Source: Aquila chrysaetos chrysaetos
Taxonomy: Eukaryota > Chordata > Aves > Accipitriformes > Accipitridae
Assembly (NCBI RefSeq): GCF_900496995.4
Contig: NC_044006.1
Span: 45,798,120 to 45,862,119 of the forward strand
Direction: 5' to 3'
Length of the DNA: 64,000 nucleotides
The notes below the pieces were generated by a model. It made no database searches, was not told the DNA's origin, and was given only the letters and a program-made list of their open reading frames with translations. This document shows positions 40,994-52,573 of the stretch, piece after piece (positions within the stretch are counted from its first letter, which is position 1; every line of letters begins with the position of its first letter). Position numbers and translations under genes: made by a program.

Positions 40994-41113
40994 GCCAAAA
41001 GGATTCCATAAAACATTGCCAGAAATATTTAGAAGCAGCAAATATAGGATTTACATGCAATTTTCATAAAGAATTTCAGATAACTTATGCTGCAGTTTGT
41101 CAAGTTCCACGAG
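40994..41113 (+). other. Exon-like open segment, 120 bp, function unknown
   Basis: A T-rich tract (TTTG repeats then TTTTTCCTATAG) precedes the segment and GAG|GTAAAA follows it, so it looks like an internal exon with phase 1 at both ends. Translation gives about 40 residues with three cysteines (HCQKYLEAANIGFTC... then AAVCQV). The Cys/Tyr/Cys spacing loosely recalls half-domain exons of class I cytokine receptors, but I cannot assign a family. I found no partner exons nearby. A 40-codon open stretch with fair splice sites can arise by chance, so this is a candidate exon or a relic, not a gene call. Confidence 0.15.
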
Positions 41114-43518
41114 GTAAAACAATATCATGAGCAAAGATGTATGTTCAGCTGCTATGAGAGCATCTTGATGATAGCTGAGAACACCCACTGCAGGCTGAGA
41201 TATGACACACAAAGGCTGTCAGCTAGGGAGTAAACACCTTCCCTTTCCAATTTTTCTGGATGGATTTTGAAATGTTTGGGTGAGTCACTTCCAAAGGTTT
41301 TGTATGGTTTTCAAAAATACATGAAACCAAAAAGAAAAAGCAATTTGGCAGGCAGCTAGGAGCCCTTTAAAAACACACAGGCGAGCATCCACTCTTGGGC
41401 TGTGCACACATGTTTTTCCCATATAATGAAAGGCCCCAGTCATGGACTAAGCAGAGTCATGAATAAAAGATGGAAGAAATCCATTAAGTCATATAGATTG
41501 TTCCCAGAGTACAAGCTAGCTCAGTCTAGGTCTGAGTGCCCTACACCATGGCACCTTTAACTAACCCCCAAGGGACCATCACTGGATCTCCTATTATGCC
41601 CCCAACCTTCCTTAATATTTAGGTCTATCTTTCTTTCACAATTTTATCTAACAGCTCCCTGCTGCATCCTCTTCTGTCAGAACAGTTCTCCCTTTCCTTT
41701 TTGTCTTTATTGTTTGGGTAATGCAGACTGTCACCTCTTTCAAAGTACAAAGAAAACAAAGAATTCTTAGTGATGGAGAAAGAGACACTGGATAGGACAT
41801 TTGACATGAGTTTGCAATATGCTGTTCAGCAAAACCAAACCAATACAAATCTGGCATGCATAAGGAATTTCCTCATATAAAGAAAGAGGCAAGAGATTTT
41901 CCCATGTATGTATGTCTCTAATACGATGAACAATTGATTCAACTAATGTCTCTTTGTCCAGCACTGACATAATAGACTGTATTCAGTTTCAGAAAAAAAA
42001 CGAAAAACAGCCCCCACCACCAAAACCCCAGCTTGTTAAAATGAAAGGATTTTGGAAACACAATAATAAAAATGGGCTTGTGTTACAAGGGAAAGGATTG
42101 AGGATTTTTATTGAAGAACTTGCTTTCTTTTCAAGAAAAAATAGTAGCCAGTCACCTGCTACTTCTGCTGGATTGGTCTATTTCTTTTAACTTGTCTCTT
42201 CATACCAATTATTTTATTGCATGCTGTATGGAAATACCAGTTCCTGAATACATACTGTTCAACTACAAAATGACTAAAGGTAATAGTCAAGAAATATTTT
42301 GTTCTGTGGCTGTCTGGGAGGCTGTATCTTGAGATACCTACATAAAGAGACCAGTAGGAAGAAATGAAGAGCAGGAAAAGACAGGATGAATGAAAGGAAA
42401 TCTTTCTCCCAGGGAGAGCTTGTATAAGCTGACCACGGTCTTGAGCGAATCGAATTTGCCACAGTTGCCCTAGTCAGACAGACAAAGCTTTTATACGACA
42501 AGAAATCCTGTTCTGTTGGTGAGAGGAGAGGGATGATGTAAGAGGTCTTTGCATCATTCTGTGATTCACTAGTAATATTTCTGTTTACTGATGCAGTTGA
42601 TAAATCAGGTGATGTACTTCTACAAAAGGCTTTGCTGTGAAATAGCAATTTTGAAGGTTCCTGACTGATAAGCAGAGATTAAACAGTCTGATCACAAGCT
42701 ATAGAAAGCCATAGGTCATAGCTTGTTTATGCAGCTCCCCAGGAAACACTCCAGCAGAACGATGACAAGACTTTACATGAGCAGGGTAATGAGCACAACA
42801 TAGCTGCAATTCACAGCACTTGAATATTTTTAGTTTCTGATGTGCCTAAAAAGCAGGCTAGGCATTAAGAATCAGAAAAATCAGGACAGGATGTAATTTA
42901 TCCTGCAAGGCCAAAAATGTTAGTCTAAAGATGTCTTTAATGTGATCTTAATGGCACTGTACTAACATTCATCTGATATGAATGATTCTTTTTAGGCAGA
43001 CAAACAAACAAAAAATCTTAAAAGCCACAGTGCCTGCATTGTGGTTACAAATGAGCATGATCCCAGAAGCAGATAAGTAGCTGATTTGCTCCCAAATGTG
43101 CAGGATCTCAAAATACATTCATGGTGGGTGAGACTTTTTTAATCTCTAGCCAAGAGTTACTATTTTTCCTCCTTCTGCTACTAGGCAAAATGTGCCTGGA
43201 CATTTTATAGTGTGCCATAAATTAAAGAACACCAAAGGGACCTTTACTCTTTATTATAGCAATCTACACCAAAACCACAGTCTGATTTTATATTGTAAAT
43301 AAAACAACATATCTGGTTTCTAATTCCAGCAAGCTGAGCAGCTAGTTGTTAATGTGGCTCTGAAAAAGTATTTCATGCATGATTTAGGAAGCTGAGTGTA
43401 GATAATTGTATCTAAAATTATACTACTAAAAATATAGTATGGTAAATGGAAGGTCAATAACTGGCTCTTGAGGGATGGAAGGAGGTCCTTCATCAGTTGT
43501 TGCATGCTATTTTTAAAG
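41114..43518. other. Intergenic DNA, no gene recognised
   Basis: AT-rich, no RNA gene or coding exon recognised. The minus-strand open frame at 42,274-42,648 (124 codons) shows no known domain and is treated as chance. Confidence 0.55.
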
Positions 43519-43792
43519 TAGTGTTTCTCAAATTTTGGGTTACAACTAGGAAGTTATAAAAGGCTTCTAAGAGGTAATGGGTGGAAGAAGTATGTAGAAG
43601 TTCTATTCCTCTAACATCGGGGGGAGTGACAAGGGAACATGAGTGGGCTGTAATACCTGGCTGGGTATGTTTATCTTAGCCAGGGAATTGCTACCTACCT
43701 CTCACTGCTGGCAGCAGCTTGGTTCCTCCCAGGCAGAAGAATTGACTCAGGGCTGAATGAAGACTGACAGGCCAAAAAGTTGAGAAAGACTG
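43519..43792. mobile_element. Ancient non-autonomous hAT (Charlie-type) DNA transposon
   Basis: The left end TAGTGTTTCTCAAATTTTGG and the reverse complement of the right end, CAGTCTTTCTCAACTTTTTG, match at about 17 of 22 positions. Both resemble the Charlie/hAT terminus CAGTG(G/T)TTCTCAA. Just inside the left end, GGGTTACAACTAGGAAGTTA looks like a decayed GGGTTGCGACCC-type hAT subterminal motif. The flanking octamers TTTTAAAG (43,511-43,518) and CTTCGAGG (43,793-43,800) differ only by four transitions, consistent with an aged 8-bp target duplication. At 274 bp with no transposase frame, it is a MITE-like deletion derivative. Confidence 0.6.
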
Positions 43793-43980
43793 CTTCGAGG
43801 GAAGACATGACTCAGAAGCGACTGGCAATGAGAGCACTGAACTATCGCCTTGAGTTTGGCACTGGGGTGAGGTCCCTGTTCCCAGCATGCAGGGGGCAGA
43901 GGCGGAAGGGTGATGACAAGGGACAGACCCAAGACAGGTATTCTACTTGCCAACTCTGCTGTAAGACTGACGTCCAAGGC

Positions 43981-43982
<2 letters not shown>

Positions 43983-44012
<30 letters not shown>
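43983..44012 (+). repeat. Poly-A tract of 30 bases
   Basis: Thirty consecutive A residues follow a GC-moderate stretch of about 180 bp that begins right after the hAT element. It may be a simple homopolymer or the tail of a polyadenylated retrocopy. I did not recognise the upstream sequence and no clear flanking duplication was seen. Confidence 0.9.
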
Positions 44013-44015
<3 letters not shown>

Positions 44016-46574
44016 ATCTCTCCACTAAAGGTGAATAAAGGACGATTATGCATATTATGCAAAAATTCCCTGTATGTTGCAAAGTAGGAAAAGCTGTTTA
44101 AGCTAACACACATAAACATGTATGTTAGATGTCTGTGTTATTTTCAGTGTTGCTTGCTCTGAGTTGCCATAGTTGGAACCACTCACCAATGTGCCATGGT
44201 AGAGAGTGGCTGGCAGAGCAAGGCACGGAGAGCAGTAGAAGTTGCAAAGAACAGTAGCAAAGAAGTGTGGCAAAGCTACAAAAAGCAGGTAACACAAGCA
44301 ACGTAGCAGCTGTTCAAATTGCGTTGCGTTACCCAACAGGTTTTATCAATTGAGGGCTGCTACTTAAGTGATATTGCAAAGTAGACAAGAGTTGACCCAA
44401 CAGTTGCCACATCAGAGGAAAACAGACTCTAAAATTGTTTGGTATTTGCTTTAGGCATTAGGTGTTACAAATCATCCTGTTTACCCAACTTATTGGAATT
44501 TTCTTCCCCTCCTCCCCCCTAAATAACAACTGTAGAGCGATCTGTTTGCAAGCAGGGAAGTCAGCTCATTTTGAGCATCAAGTAATTCAGATCAGTTACT
44601 CCAAGTTCCTGGGTGGGAGCTCGACTGGTGTGTTTGTTGCAATGCTCTACGTTTGAATGCAGTCCTTCCGGCTGCCAGTCAAGCCCTGGCAGAAGGGTTG
44701 TACTAGAACCATGAGGCTATTGCATAAAAGGGAGTCACCAGTTTCTCCACAATTGTCTCAGACAAGTCTGGTCTAGGAGCTTACAGTCAGCTCTGGGCCC
44801 TGTGAGAGCAGTACGTAGCAATACGGATCTCCCCGCAGTGCCTGTGAAGGAGTTAAGAGCCTTCGCAGCAACCCTGAGACATATTTGTCCTTTGCATCTC
44901 CTGTTAGTGACTTCAGCTACTGTGCAGCACTGTGGCAAGAGTCTGGCTACCTTGTTCCCCGAGGAAATGGGCAACTGTTCCAGCAATGAAGCAACCGTTC
45001 TTGCTACACAGACTCCCATAGGTTATCTAAACTCCTTGTCTGCCTTTGCCAGCTGGGAGCTACCTGCCAAAGTGATTTGAACAGACTTTCATACTATACT
45101 TTGGCCCTTTCTGCAGAAGCTACACAGCTAATGAAGATGCCTGTCTTCATTAGGAAGCAGCAGAGGCTACAAACAACATTGATAGCATCTAAATGATAAG
45201 CTCAAATTGGTCTTATTCTGCTAGCATCTATTGGAGCAGGTTGTATGCAAGGTTTATATGACTCTTGAGAGCAGGTAGGCAAGCGTGTCCATTAATACAC
45301 AAATACCCTACTTTTAAAAATAAGTAACAGCAATGAAAAACGTTCCAGTGGTGCATCCACTCAGATCTGGATCTTTTGCCATGTGTTTCACTTCTGTCTA
45401 AAGTTTATCATTAGAGAGCAACTGGCATGCTGCCTTCAAAGCTCTTGGAACTTCCACAAGTTTTGAAGTCACAGCTGAATCAGAAAATCTGTATCTTTCT
45501 CATCTGCAGCAAGAAACATTTTAAATGCTTAGTTTAGATATCTGCAAAACAAGGAGGGAATGGAAGAAACTTGATGAATATGACTTCACACATCTATATT
45601 TGAGGGGAAAGCAAGAGATTAGAAGCACGTTAATGAGGTTTATCTATGTTCTTTTAACTGATCATTTCCATATTTCTGCTGCTTAACAATAATATTCTTG
45701 GTCTGAAGTTCCTAACACTATTGTTTTACCTAGAAAACTGAAGCACTAAGTTAGCAAAACTCTTCTTTCCTTTTATTTATTTTATTAAGAACTATTGAGG
45801 GACTGAAAATAGACTTGAGCCATAAAGGTAAGTACGTAAAAATTTATGTGCTGATTATAAGTCTAGGTCTGAAGCTTAACACAGATCCTTCTTTATATTG
45901 AATGAGGTGTCACAGGCTCTTATTAGCCTTTCAAGGTTTGATTAGATGCCAGTGTAATTAAAACATTCTTTGGCACATGATCATGTGCCTTCATGATCAC
46001 AGGCTGCTCTGTGTGCATGCATGTGCTTGTTACATACACAACAATGCTACCACCACCCACCAGGGACTCACAAATGCTATACCATTTTGTCCAGTAATTT
46101 TACGGACTTCTGCAAGCAAAAGGACTGTTCTATTTTTTATAATGATTGGCACTACTGTGAAGCCCTGACCAGCTCTTAGCATTGTATTAGAAACTCTACT
46201 GGTAGAAAGTCATCCTCCTCTTCTCTACAGTTCCATTTATAACTTGGAAGAGCAATTTGCAGCTTCTGTAGAAATGTCTCAGAGACACTGATGATTATAA
46301 TGTTGATGACAAGTTGAGAACTTGGAAAATATGTGCCTTAAAAACCATATATGGCAGCATGGACAGCTAAAATCAAAGGGAGTAACCTCTCTGATAAGAC
46401 CATCCATAGCATATTTCAGCTACAGAGATCCTTCATCTACTGCAGATGTAAAACCAAGTATGAAGGTCAGGCTGGGTTTTTTTTTGTTTTGGGGCTTTTA
46501 TATTTAAACCTCCATCCAGAACTGATGACACTTCTCCCCTCAAGAAAATGAAAAAGATGCTGGTGAGGAGCAAA

Positions 46575-46612
46575 ACAAGTGCCCTAATTGCTAGGCCACA
46601 GACTGCCCTGGG
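46575..46612 (-). repeat. tRNA-derived SINE-like fragment
   Basis: The plus strand reads AGTGCCCTAATTGCTAGGCC then ACAGACTGCC. This resembles the reverse complement of a tRNA-related SINE head (..CCTAACCGCTAGGCCA..). Only about 40 bases are recognisable, and the family is not assigned. Confidence 0.3.
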
Positions 46613-47522
46613 CACCCAACACCTCATACTGAAGAATCCAGTTGTCCTAAGTGCATGTCCTAGTTCCTGACTAATGGATACATCCCTTGCTCTCTCACTC
46701 TCTCAGTTATTCACGAACTATTTGTTCCAAGTGGAACAATTTAAAGAGGAGAGTTTGTTTCACTTCAGGATATCCTATAAACCATTTTAGAGACCTTGAT
46801 TTAATTCACATCCTAACTCCAAATAAGGTAGAAGATGGAGCTAATTTGTGTGTTTTGCTTGCCCATTAGTTCGTTTTGATAGAAGACTTTCTAGCTGCTT
46901 TCTGTTGGACAAGTTTGTTCAGTATGTTCTGAAACCACTTACTGGTTTGGGCCCCATAGAGATGCAGGAAACACCTGGTATGCAACTTCTCAAGGGCTTG
47001 GTAGCCAAGCAGCTTAGTGTTGCCAGGATCTGAGTGGTTATAGAAGAATCAAGGTAGCTGGCAGCTGAGTAGAGACTCTGAAGATTTACATTTTGCTCTT
47101 TAAAAAAGTATGGATGATGATTCAGAAACTAGAAAGAATAAAAATATACTCAGACATCTTTCAAGTACATTAAGGGTGAGATCATCCTTTCTCTTCCTGC
47201 ACTTCCCTCTCAAAACTTCACTGACTAGTGTCAGAAGGTAAATTCAATAGTTTCTTCTAATTTAGCTCTTACTTTTAATAGCAAGGAACCAAATTCCTCT
47301 GGCTCATACCACCTACCAACAGATGCCCACTATTCCATGTTAAGGGAAGTCTTCATGTCCATAGTCAGTAAAAAGGGGAAAATTTGATCAAAATTTTTTC
47401 TCTTTTCCTTTGTCATTCTGTGAATACAGGAGGAATTGTTACATTCAATATTATTATTACGCAGTATGAAGGATTCCAATTAGTCCCAACATCCCTCAGG
47501 CTTCCTCTTCTGTTTCTATAAA

Positions 47523-47544
47523 TTTTTTTTTTTTTTTTTTTTTT
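47523..47544 (+). repeat. Poly-T tract of 22 bases
   Basis: Homopolymer run in AT-rich intergenic DNA. No associated retrocopy was recognised on either strand. Confidence 0.9.
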
Positions 47545-49771
47545 AATAATGAAACTTCTCAAACTTATTTGTACGGATCTCAGACATCCAGACAGTTATG
47601 ATCACACACAACCTTCAAAACAGTGTAAAAAAACCTGCTGAAGTTATTAATTTCTGAAGATTGCTTACACTTTTATTTGCAGCCAGGCTGGATTCAAGAG
47701 AAGATAAGAGCCTGTTGGCTTCAGCATAAATTATAAAAAAACACTGTAACTTTAATGTTGAGGAACCTCTCCCTTTCTCAAAGACTGGCTACATTGGAAA
47801 CTAAATTGTATATAGCTTTGTTTAATGCTAATAACATTGCCTGCTGGACCTTGACTAGAAAGGTTAGGTTATAAAGAAGAAACCTCATTATCCCATAGAC
47901 TGATCACACCTTCGATTTCACATCTTTGGTTGAATCTTTGAAAATTTTGCACTTAGCTGCTAATGATTATTATGGTCCTTCTTCACTTGTCAGGAAGATC
48001 AACTTCAAGAGATAAGAGGATTTATAAAACATATGTTCACCAAAAAAGTCAATGCAGCAGAACTTGCTTGAGAGGAAGAATGGATGCTTTTCTGGACAGC
48101 TGGCTCAGATTCCCTGGTTAAGCAATCTAAGTGAATACTGCTCACTGGAGGTAACAGAAATGAAAGGGGGAAAAGTGAACAGTGGCCCATGCTGGAAATC
48201 ATTAAATGTTCAGATTATGCAGAGTATACAATGGGTGGAATTTCATTATTAGTTTTAGATGTCAATTTGTATTCTGGACGTCTAAAGCTGTTTTGGTCTA
48301 GTATTACTTATTTAGCAATAAAAGTGTCAGCTTGCAGAGAAGGATGCCTAGGCAGAGAGGGAAGAAGGCAGGAAGATAATCTGTCAACTTAATCAATGGA
48401 CAGAATAAAAATATTAAAAGTGGAATCAGGCTCTTATTCTAGATAGTAACTTTAACTGAACTTACTAAGCTAGTTCTCAGGTGAACAAAATCACCCGAGA
48501 ACAAAACAGCTCTCAGTTTAAGTGTGTGAGTGGGAAACATGGTTCCTCACTAGGAAAATGCATCTCCAAAAGAGCTATTTGGGAAAGCCTTCCTCTTACC
48601 GAGCCTTGAGTAAGATAATGACTTCCACCAACAAACTGCCTGAGCTTATGACGCAGTGGCCTACGGCAGGTTAGGTGCCACCATGGTTGTTAACTTTCAT
48701 GATGAATTAGAAATAGAAGAGCAATTCCATAAATCAAAGAAAATGGCTTAGCCCAGAAGAAAGTATCTCCCTCCTTCAAACAAAACTGGACAGTGAGGTC
48801 TTGCACTTCTGGGAACAGGTTGGTAAGTGGCTTGAAGGTATCCTTTTAACAAATGCAACAGACTACAGAAAAGGATGGTTGTGTTGCTTATATTATTGTC
48901 TGATTATTTCCAGATGTTACTTCATAGATTTGCAGTCTTGTTGAATTACTCTTGCATCTTAGCTTGTCTTTTTGTGCTAAGCAAGAAGAGTAAACAAGAG
49001 GACCTACATACAGAGTTCATAGCCTAGTACCGATTCAGGATAAGACATGTGTCTTCATACATTATAAGATAATAGTGTAGCTGAAACTATTTAAGTTCTT
49101 GCCCATCATGTCACTAAACCAAAGAACTATTGTAAGTTTGGTAAAGTGCATAGGGAATTACAGTGAAACATTTCATTCTGCATTACAACTGATTTTAAAA
49201 GATTATCATGCAAAGCCAATACAGCACACAGGAAACAGTAATATCAGTAATTAGAAATAAACTAAAAGAATTATTTTCTTAACTTAAAATCACTATTTAT
49301 GAAATACCAATAAACAGTAAATAGGTTACCAATGGCCAGCTACAAACCTCAAAGGAGAAAATGCTTCTTATTTTCAGCAGCATCTATGCAGAAATCTATT
49401 CCTGCCTTAGTACTGCTCAACTGTGAATTTACTGTCACTAAGCAATGAATATAGAAGCCTTCCAACTGCTAATTGTGGCTTACTATTTACAAAGTTTATT
49501 TATAAACTCATTTTCATGCAGGTATAAAATACTAATTCCATGGACAAATACACATTTGTTCACCACTCTAAATTATATACATTGTATTTGCATCTAATAT
49601 TCAGAGAAGTGCAAAGTCCACAGTGACGTAAATAACAACTTTTGTAAACTATTAGATGACGAGCTCTCAAAAGATATTAGTAACTGTATGATCATGTATT
49701 TTTTGTATACTGCTGAAATCAAACATTTTTGCAGTAAAAGAACATACATTTCAGCTACATTCAAGTGATTA

Positions 49772-49807
49772 TTTTATTACCATATATTATGTCTTACAAA
49801 CTTTATT
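49772..49807 (-). terminator. AHR: Candidate AHR polyadenylation signals
   Basis: Read on the minus strand, AATAAAGTTTGT (signal at 49,802-49,807) is followed 24 bases later by a second AATAAA (49,773-49,778) and then T/G-containing sequence. Two closely spaced canonical signals about 2.6 kb after the stop codon make this the best visible 3' end. Alternatives are AATAAA at 50,902-50,907 (a shorter UTR) or 49,495-49,500 (a longer one). Confidence 0.4.
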
Positions 49808-52417
49808 GGAGATGAGCAAGAGCGCAACAAAACCATACCTTAACGCAAGAGGTATATTGCATGGTATGTGCAGGCATAGCAAAGGAGAGATAAGAACTGG
49901 AAAGAAAAACAAGCTAAGAAAACTTGTACAAAAATGGATAGTAATACTGACTAACACTGGGATATAATCTTACTTATAACAGACCTGAAGGGCTAATAGA
50001 GATCCAATTCAGAAACATCTGTGCACTGTAGCTACAGTTTGGTGCAGATCAAGAGTGCACTAATACAGTCAATGTTGTACGCATAAGATAATGCACAAAA
50101 TACGCTGATATGCGTATAAACAACTAATTTGTTTACAGTAAGTAGGGCAGCACAGTTGTAGTACTGCATCCTTGGCACTTAGTGATAGGACAACATGTAT
50201 TTGGTTTAACTAAATTCATAAACAGGATATATACTGGTTTGTAAGATGTAAAACACACATTATCCCTTTGAACCTTCTGGTTTTACAGCATTTTTCTAAT
50301 TTTCAAGCTCAAATGCAAACATAATACACTAGCTAGAAATGGAAGACGTTTCAGATATTGGCTTAAAACAAGACCTTCAATAAAAAAAGACAGAATCCAT
50401 AAATTAATTCAAATGATATTAACTAAATCTGTAACTGATGTCTTGTGCTGAAAACAAGATCTGAAACGTTAAAAAAAACCAAAACAACCTTGTAATAAAA
50501 CCCACAATGTCTTTATGGGCTTTTCCTGAACAGTAATTGCATCCTTAATGTCCCTTTCATATATGGTAATTTCACTTAAAAGAACTGCTGAAGTTATTAA
50601 TCTGAAAAGTTGTAACTGAATTAGATGTTTGGCCTAGCATATCATATCACACAGAATGGAAGAAAATATGCTCTTCTTCAAAGAAAGCATGTTTCAGCTA
50701 TGAAAGGATTCCAATTTTAAGTGATTGTCTTTGTATTAAATAATATTAACATCTGTCTAGAGGGAGCCAATTTACTTTTGCCTGTTTTAAACAAACTGGC
50801 TAAATTGCCATTTTATATTATATATAACAAATGCACTAAAATTGTTCTTAACATATAATGATGTAACACTTTAACTGGTTTAAAATATTTTACAAAGACA
50901 TTTTATTACATATGAACTATATAACACACAAGAGTATGAAATATTTTGAACATATACACATTTCTGTATTTTTCATGTAGATTATTATTTTGCACCAAAC
51001 ATTGGTGTCTGCAATTCTAACAATCCTCTCAGATAAAAACAAAACAAAACCCCAGAGTGTTTTCATGGATGTTGGGTTTTTTCTCCTGAAAATAAAACTT
51101 ATCACAAGGAGAATTTCTCTAATGACTTTTGTCTTTTCCCAATTTTATATTTTGCACAAAGCTTTTAAAATGTTCAACATACATAGAAAGAATAACCTCT
51201 CTGTACGTTGCAGTGCAATTTGCTAGGGATAAAGGTTAAACCAAAACTGACCCTTTCCCATTACGAACATTGAAAACTGCAGTCAAAGTAAACATCAATA
51301 CCAATTGCTATTGAGATTCCTTTCCCCCTTAAAATGCAATCCTTTTCAATATCCATTTTAATGAAAGTATTTGCATAGAGCAGCCTTGTATTATTTCTAA
51401 AGAACATTATGAGCGTTTTAACACAAGATAAGGCACATGTTTTTCAGCATTAATAATCTAAAACTAATCCTGAGGATCTGCTCCTCCCCCTCAGCAAAAT
51501 CTGCTTTTTTTAATATACCCTGTATTACCTGAAGAAAGCAGAAAAGCAGTACAGAATAAACCAAAACTCTTTAGCCGAACTAAATTCAGAGCATTAGTAA
51601 CTCCTGTTAATAGTGTAACAAATCCACAGATAAAGAATTAAGTAATTCTCTAAACAAATTATCTTCGGGGAAAAAAAAATACAGCCAGTAGCACTGTAGA
51701 TGTTAGATAAAAGTTCACATAATATGGATGACATTTATAGTGAGTTTTGCTAAAAATAAGCTCCCATCAGAAACAAGGTAGCTAAATTGTGAGGCACTTA
51801 AGGTTGACAAGAAAAGGAGGAATGCAAGGGGTCTGTTTCATAGAAAACCTGAAGTTGCATATCATATCCTTGTATTAAGCCTTCTATTAAAGTGCTAGAA
51901 ATGGAGATTTAAAACAAAAGGATTTAAATATAAGTGATTAAAGAGCTTAGTATGCATTAAAATTAAGTGCTTTTGATTCTCATGAATTCAGAGCTTTTTA
52001 ATAGTTTTTAAAAAATAAAGTCTGGAAATAATCCACATGTGAAATCATCTTCCCTGTGCCATTGATGCTATTTGTAAAGTGCCCAATTGTTTTCTAAACG
52101 ACAAAACCATTTGCCTTATCTTATGTTGTATAGCATGACATAGTCTGTAGTACATATGTAATCCATACTGCAATAACACAGTCAATCTGATGGAAAACAG
52201 CACAGGCATATTTATATTCAGAAGTTTCAATTCCACCTGTCACTCTAAAAAGCCAGATCTTGGATTACATATCCACCAGTATATAGTGCAACCAACCTCA
52301 TATTCTCAAAATGTAATTTAGCTGTTAAAGTCCAATGCTCAAAGATAGAATTATCAAGCTTTTCCTCAGAGCAGCCTGACGCCCAGACAAAATCACAGAT
52401 GGAGGTCTAGGTCTGAA
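49780..52417 (-). other. AHR: AHR 3' untranslated region (end inferred)
   Basis: Directly downstream of the TGA on the transcribed (minus) strand. The DNA is AT-rich, free of recognisable repeats and without open frames of interest, as expected for the long 3' UTR of a vertebrate AHR terminal exon. The distal boundary is set only by the polyadenylation signals near 49,773-49,807. Confidence 0.5.
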
Positions 52418-52573
52418 TCACATAAATCCACTAGATGCCAAATCTGAGAAGGATCTGGGTTCTGTCGGATGATGAAGAGGCTGAAGATGTGCGGCAGTCT
52501 GTGTATTACTGATCACATCTAACTGAGAGGGATATGCTTCATTTACATTTCCTCCATTGAAACCATTTTGGAA
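52418..52573 (-). CDS. AHR: AHR terminal coding exon (mammalian exon 11 equivalent)
   Basis: Acceptor TTTCCTGCCAG|TTC; 51 codons followed by TGA at 52,418-52,420. The peptide begins [19 protein letters not shown] and ends [19 protein letters not shown]. It parallels the human C-terminus (FQNGVLNETYPAEL... and ...DLTSSGFL). It forms the extreme end of the transactivation domain. It is entered in phase 0 after the Lys that closes the previous exon. Confidence 0.96.
   Translation of the reverse strand, partial: FQNGFNGGNVNEAYPSQLDVISNTQTAAHLQPLHHPTEPRSFSDLASSGFM

Larger units (their letters stand above)
44013..49771. other. Intergenic DNA 3' of AHR, no gene recognised
   Basis: AT-rich. It contains the SINE-like fragment near 46.6 kb and the T-run at 47.5 kb listed separately. 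Short overlapping frames at 44,735-45,080 on both strands have no recognisable domain. Part of the right end could still belong to AHR 3' UTR if a more distal polyadenylation site is used (for example AATAAA on the minus strand at 49,495-49,500). Confidence 0.5.
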
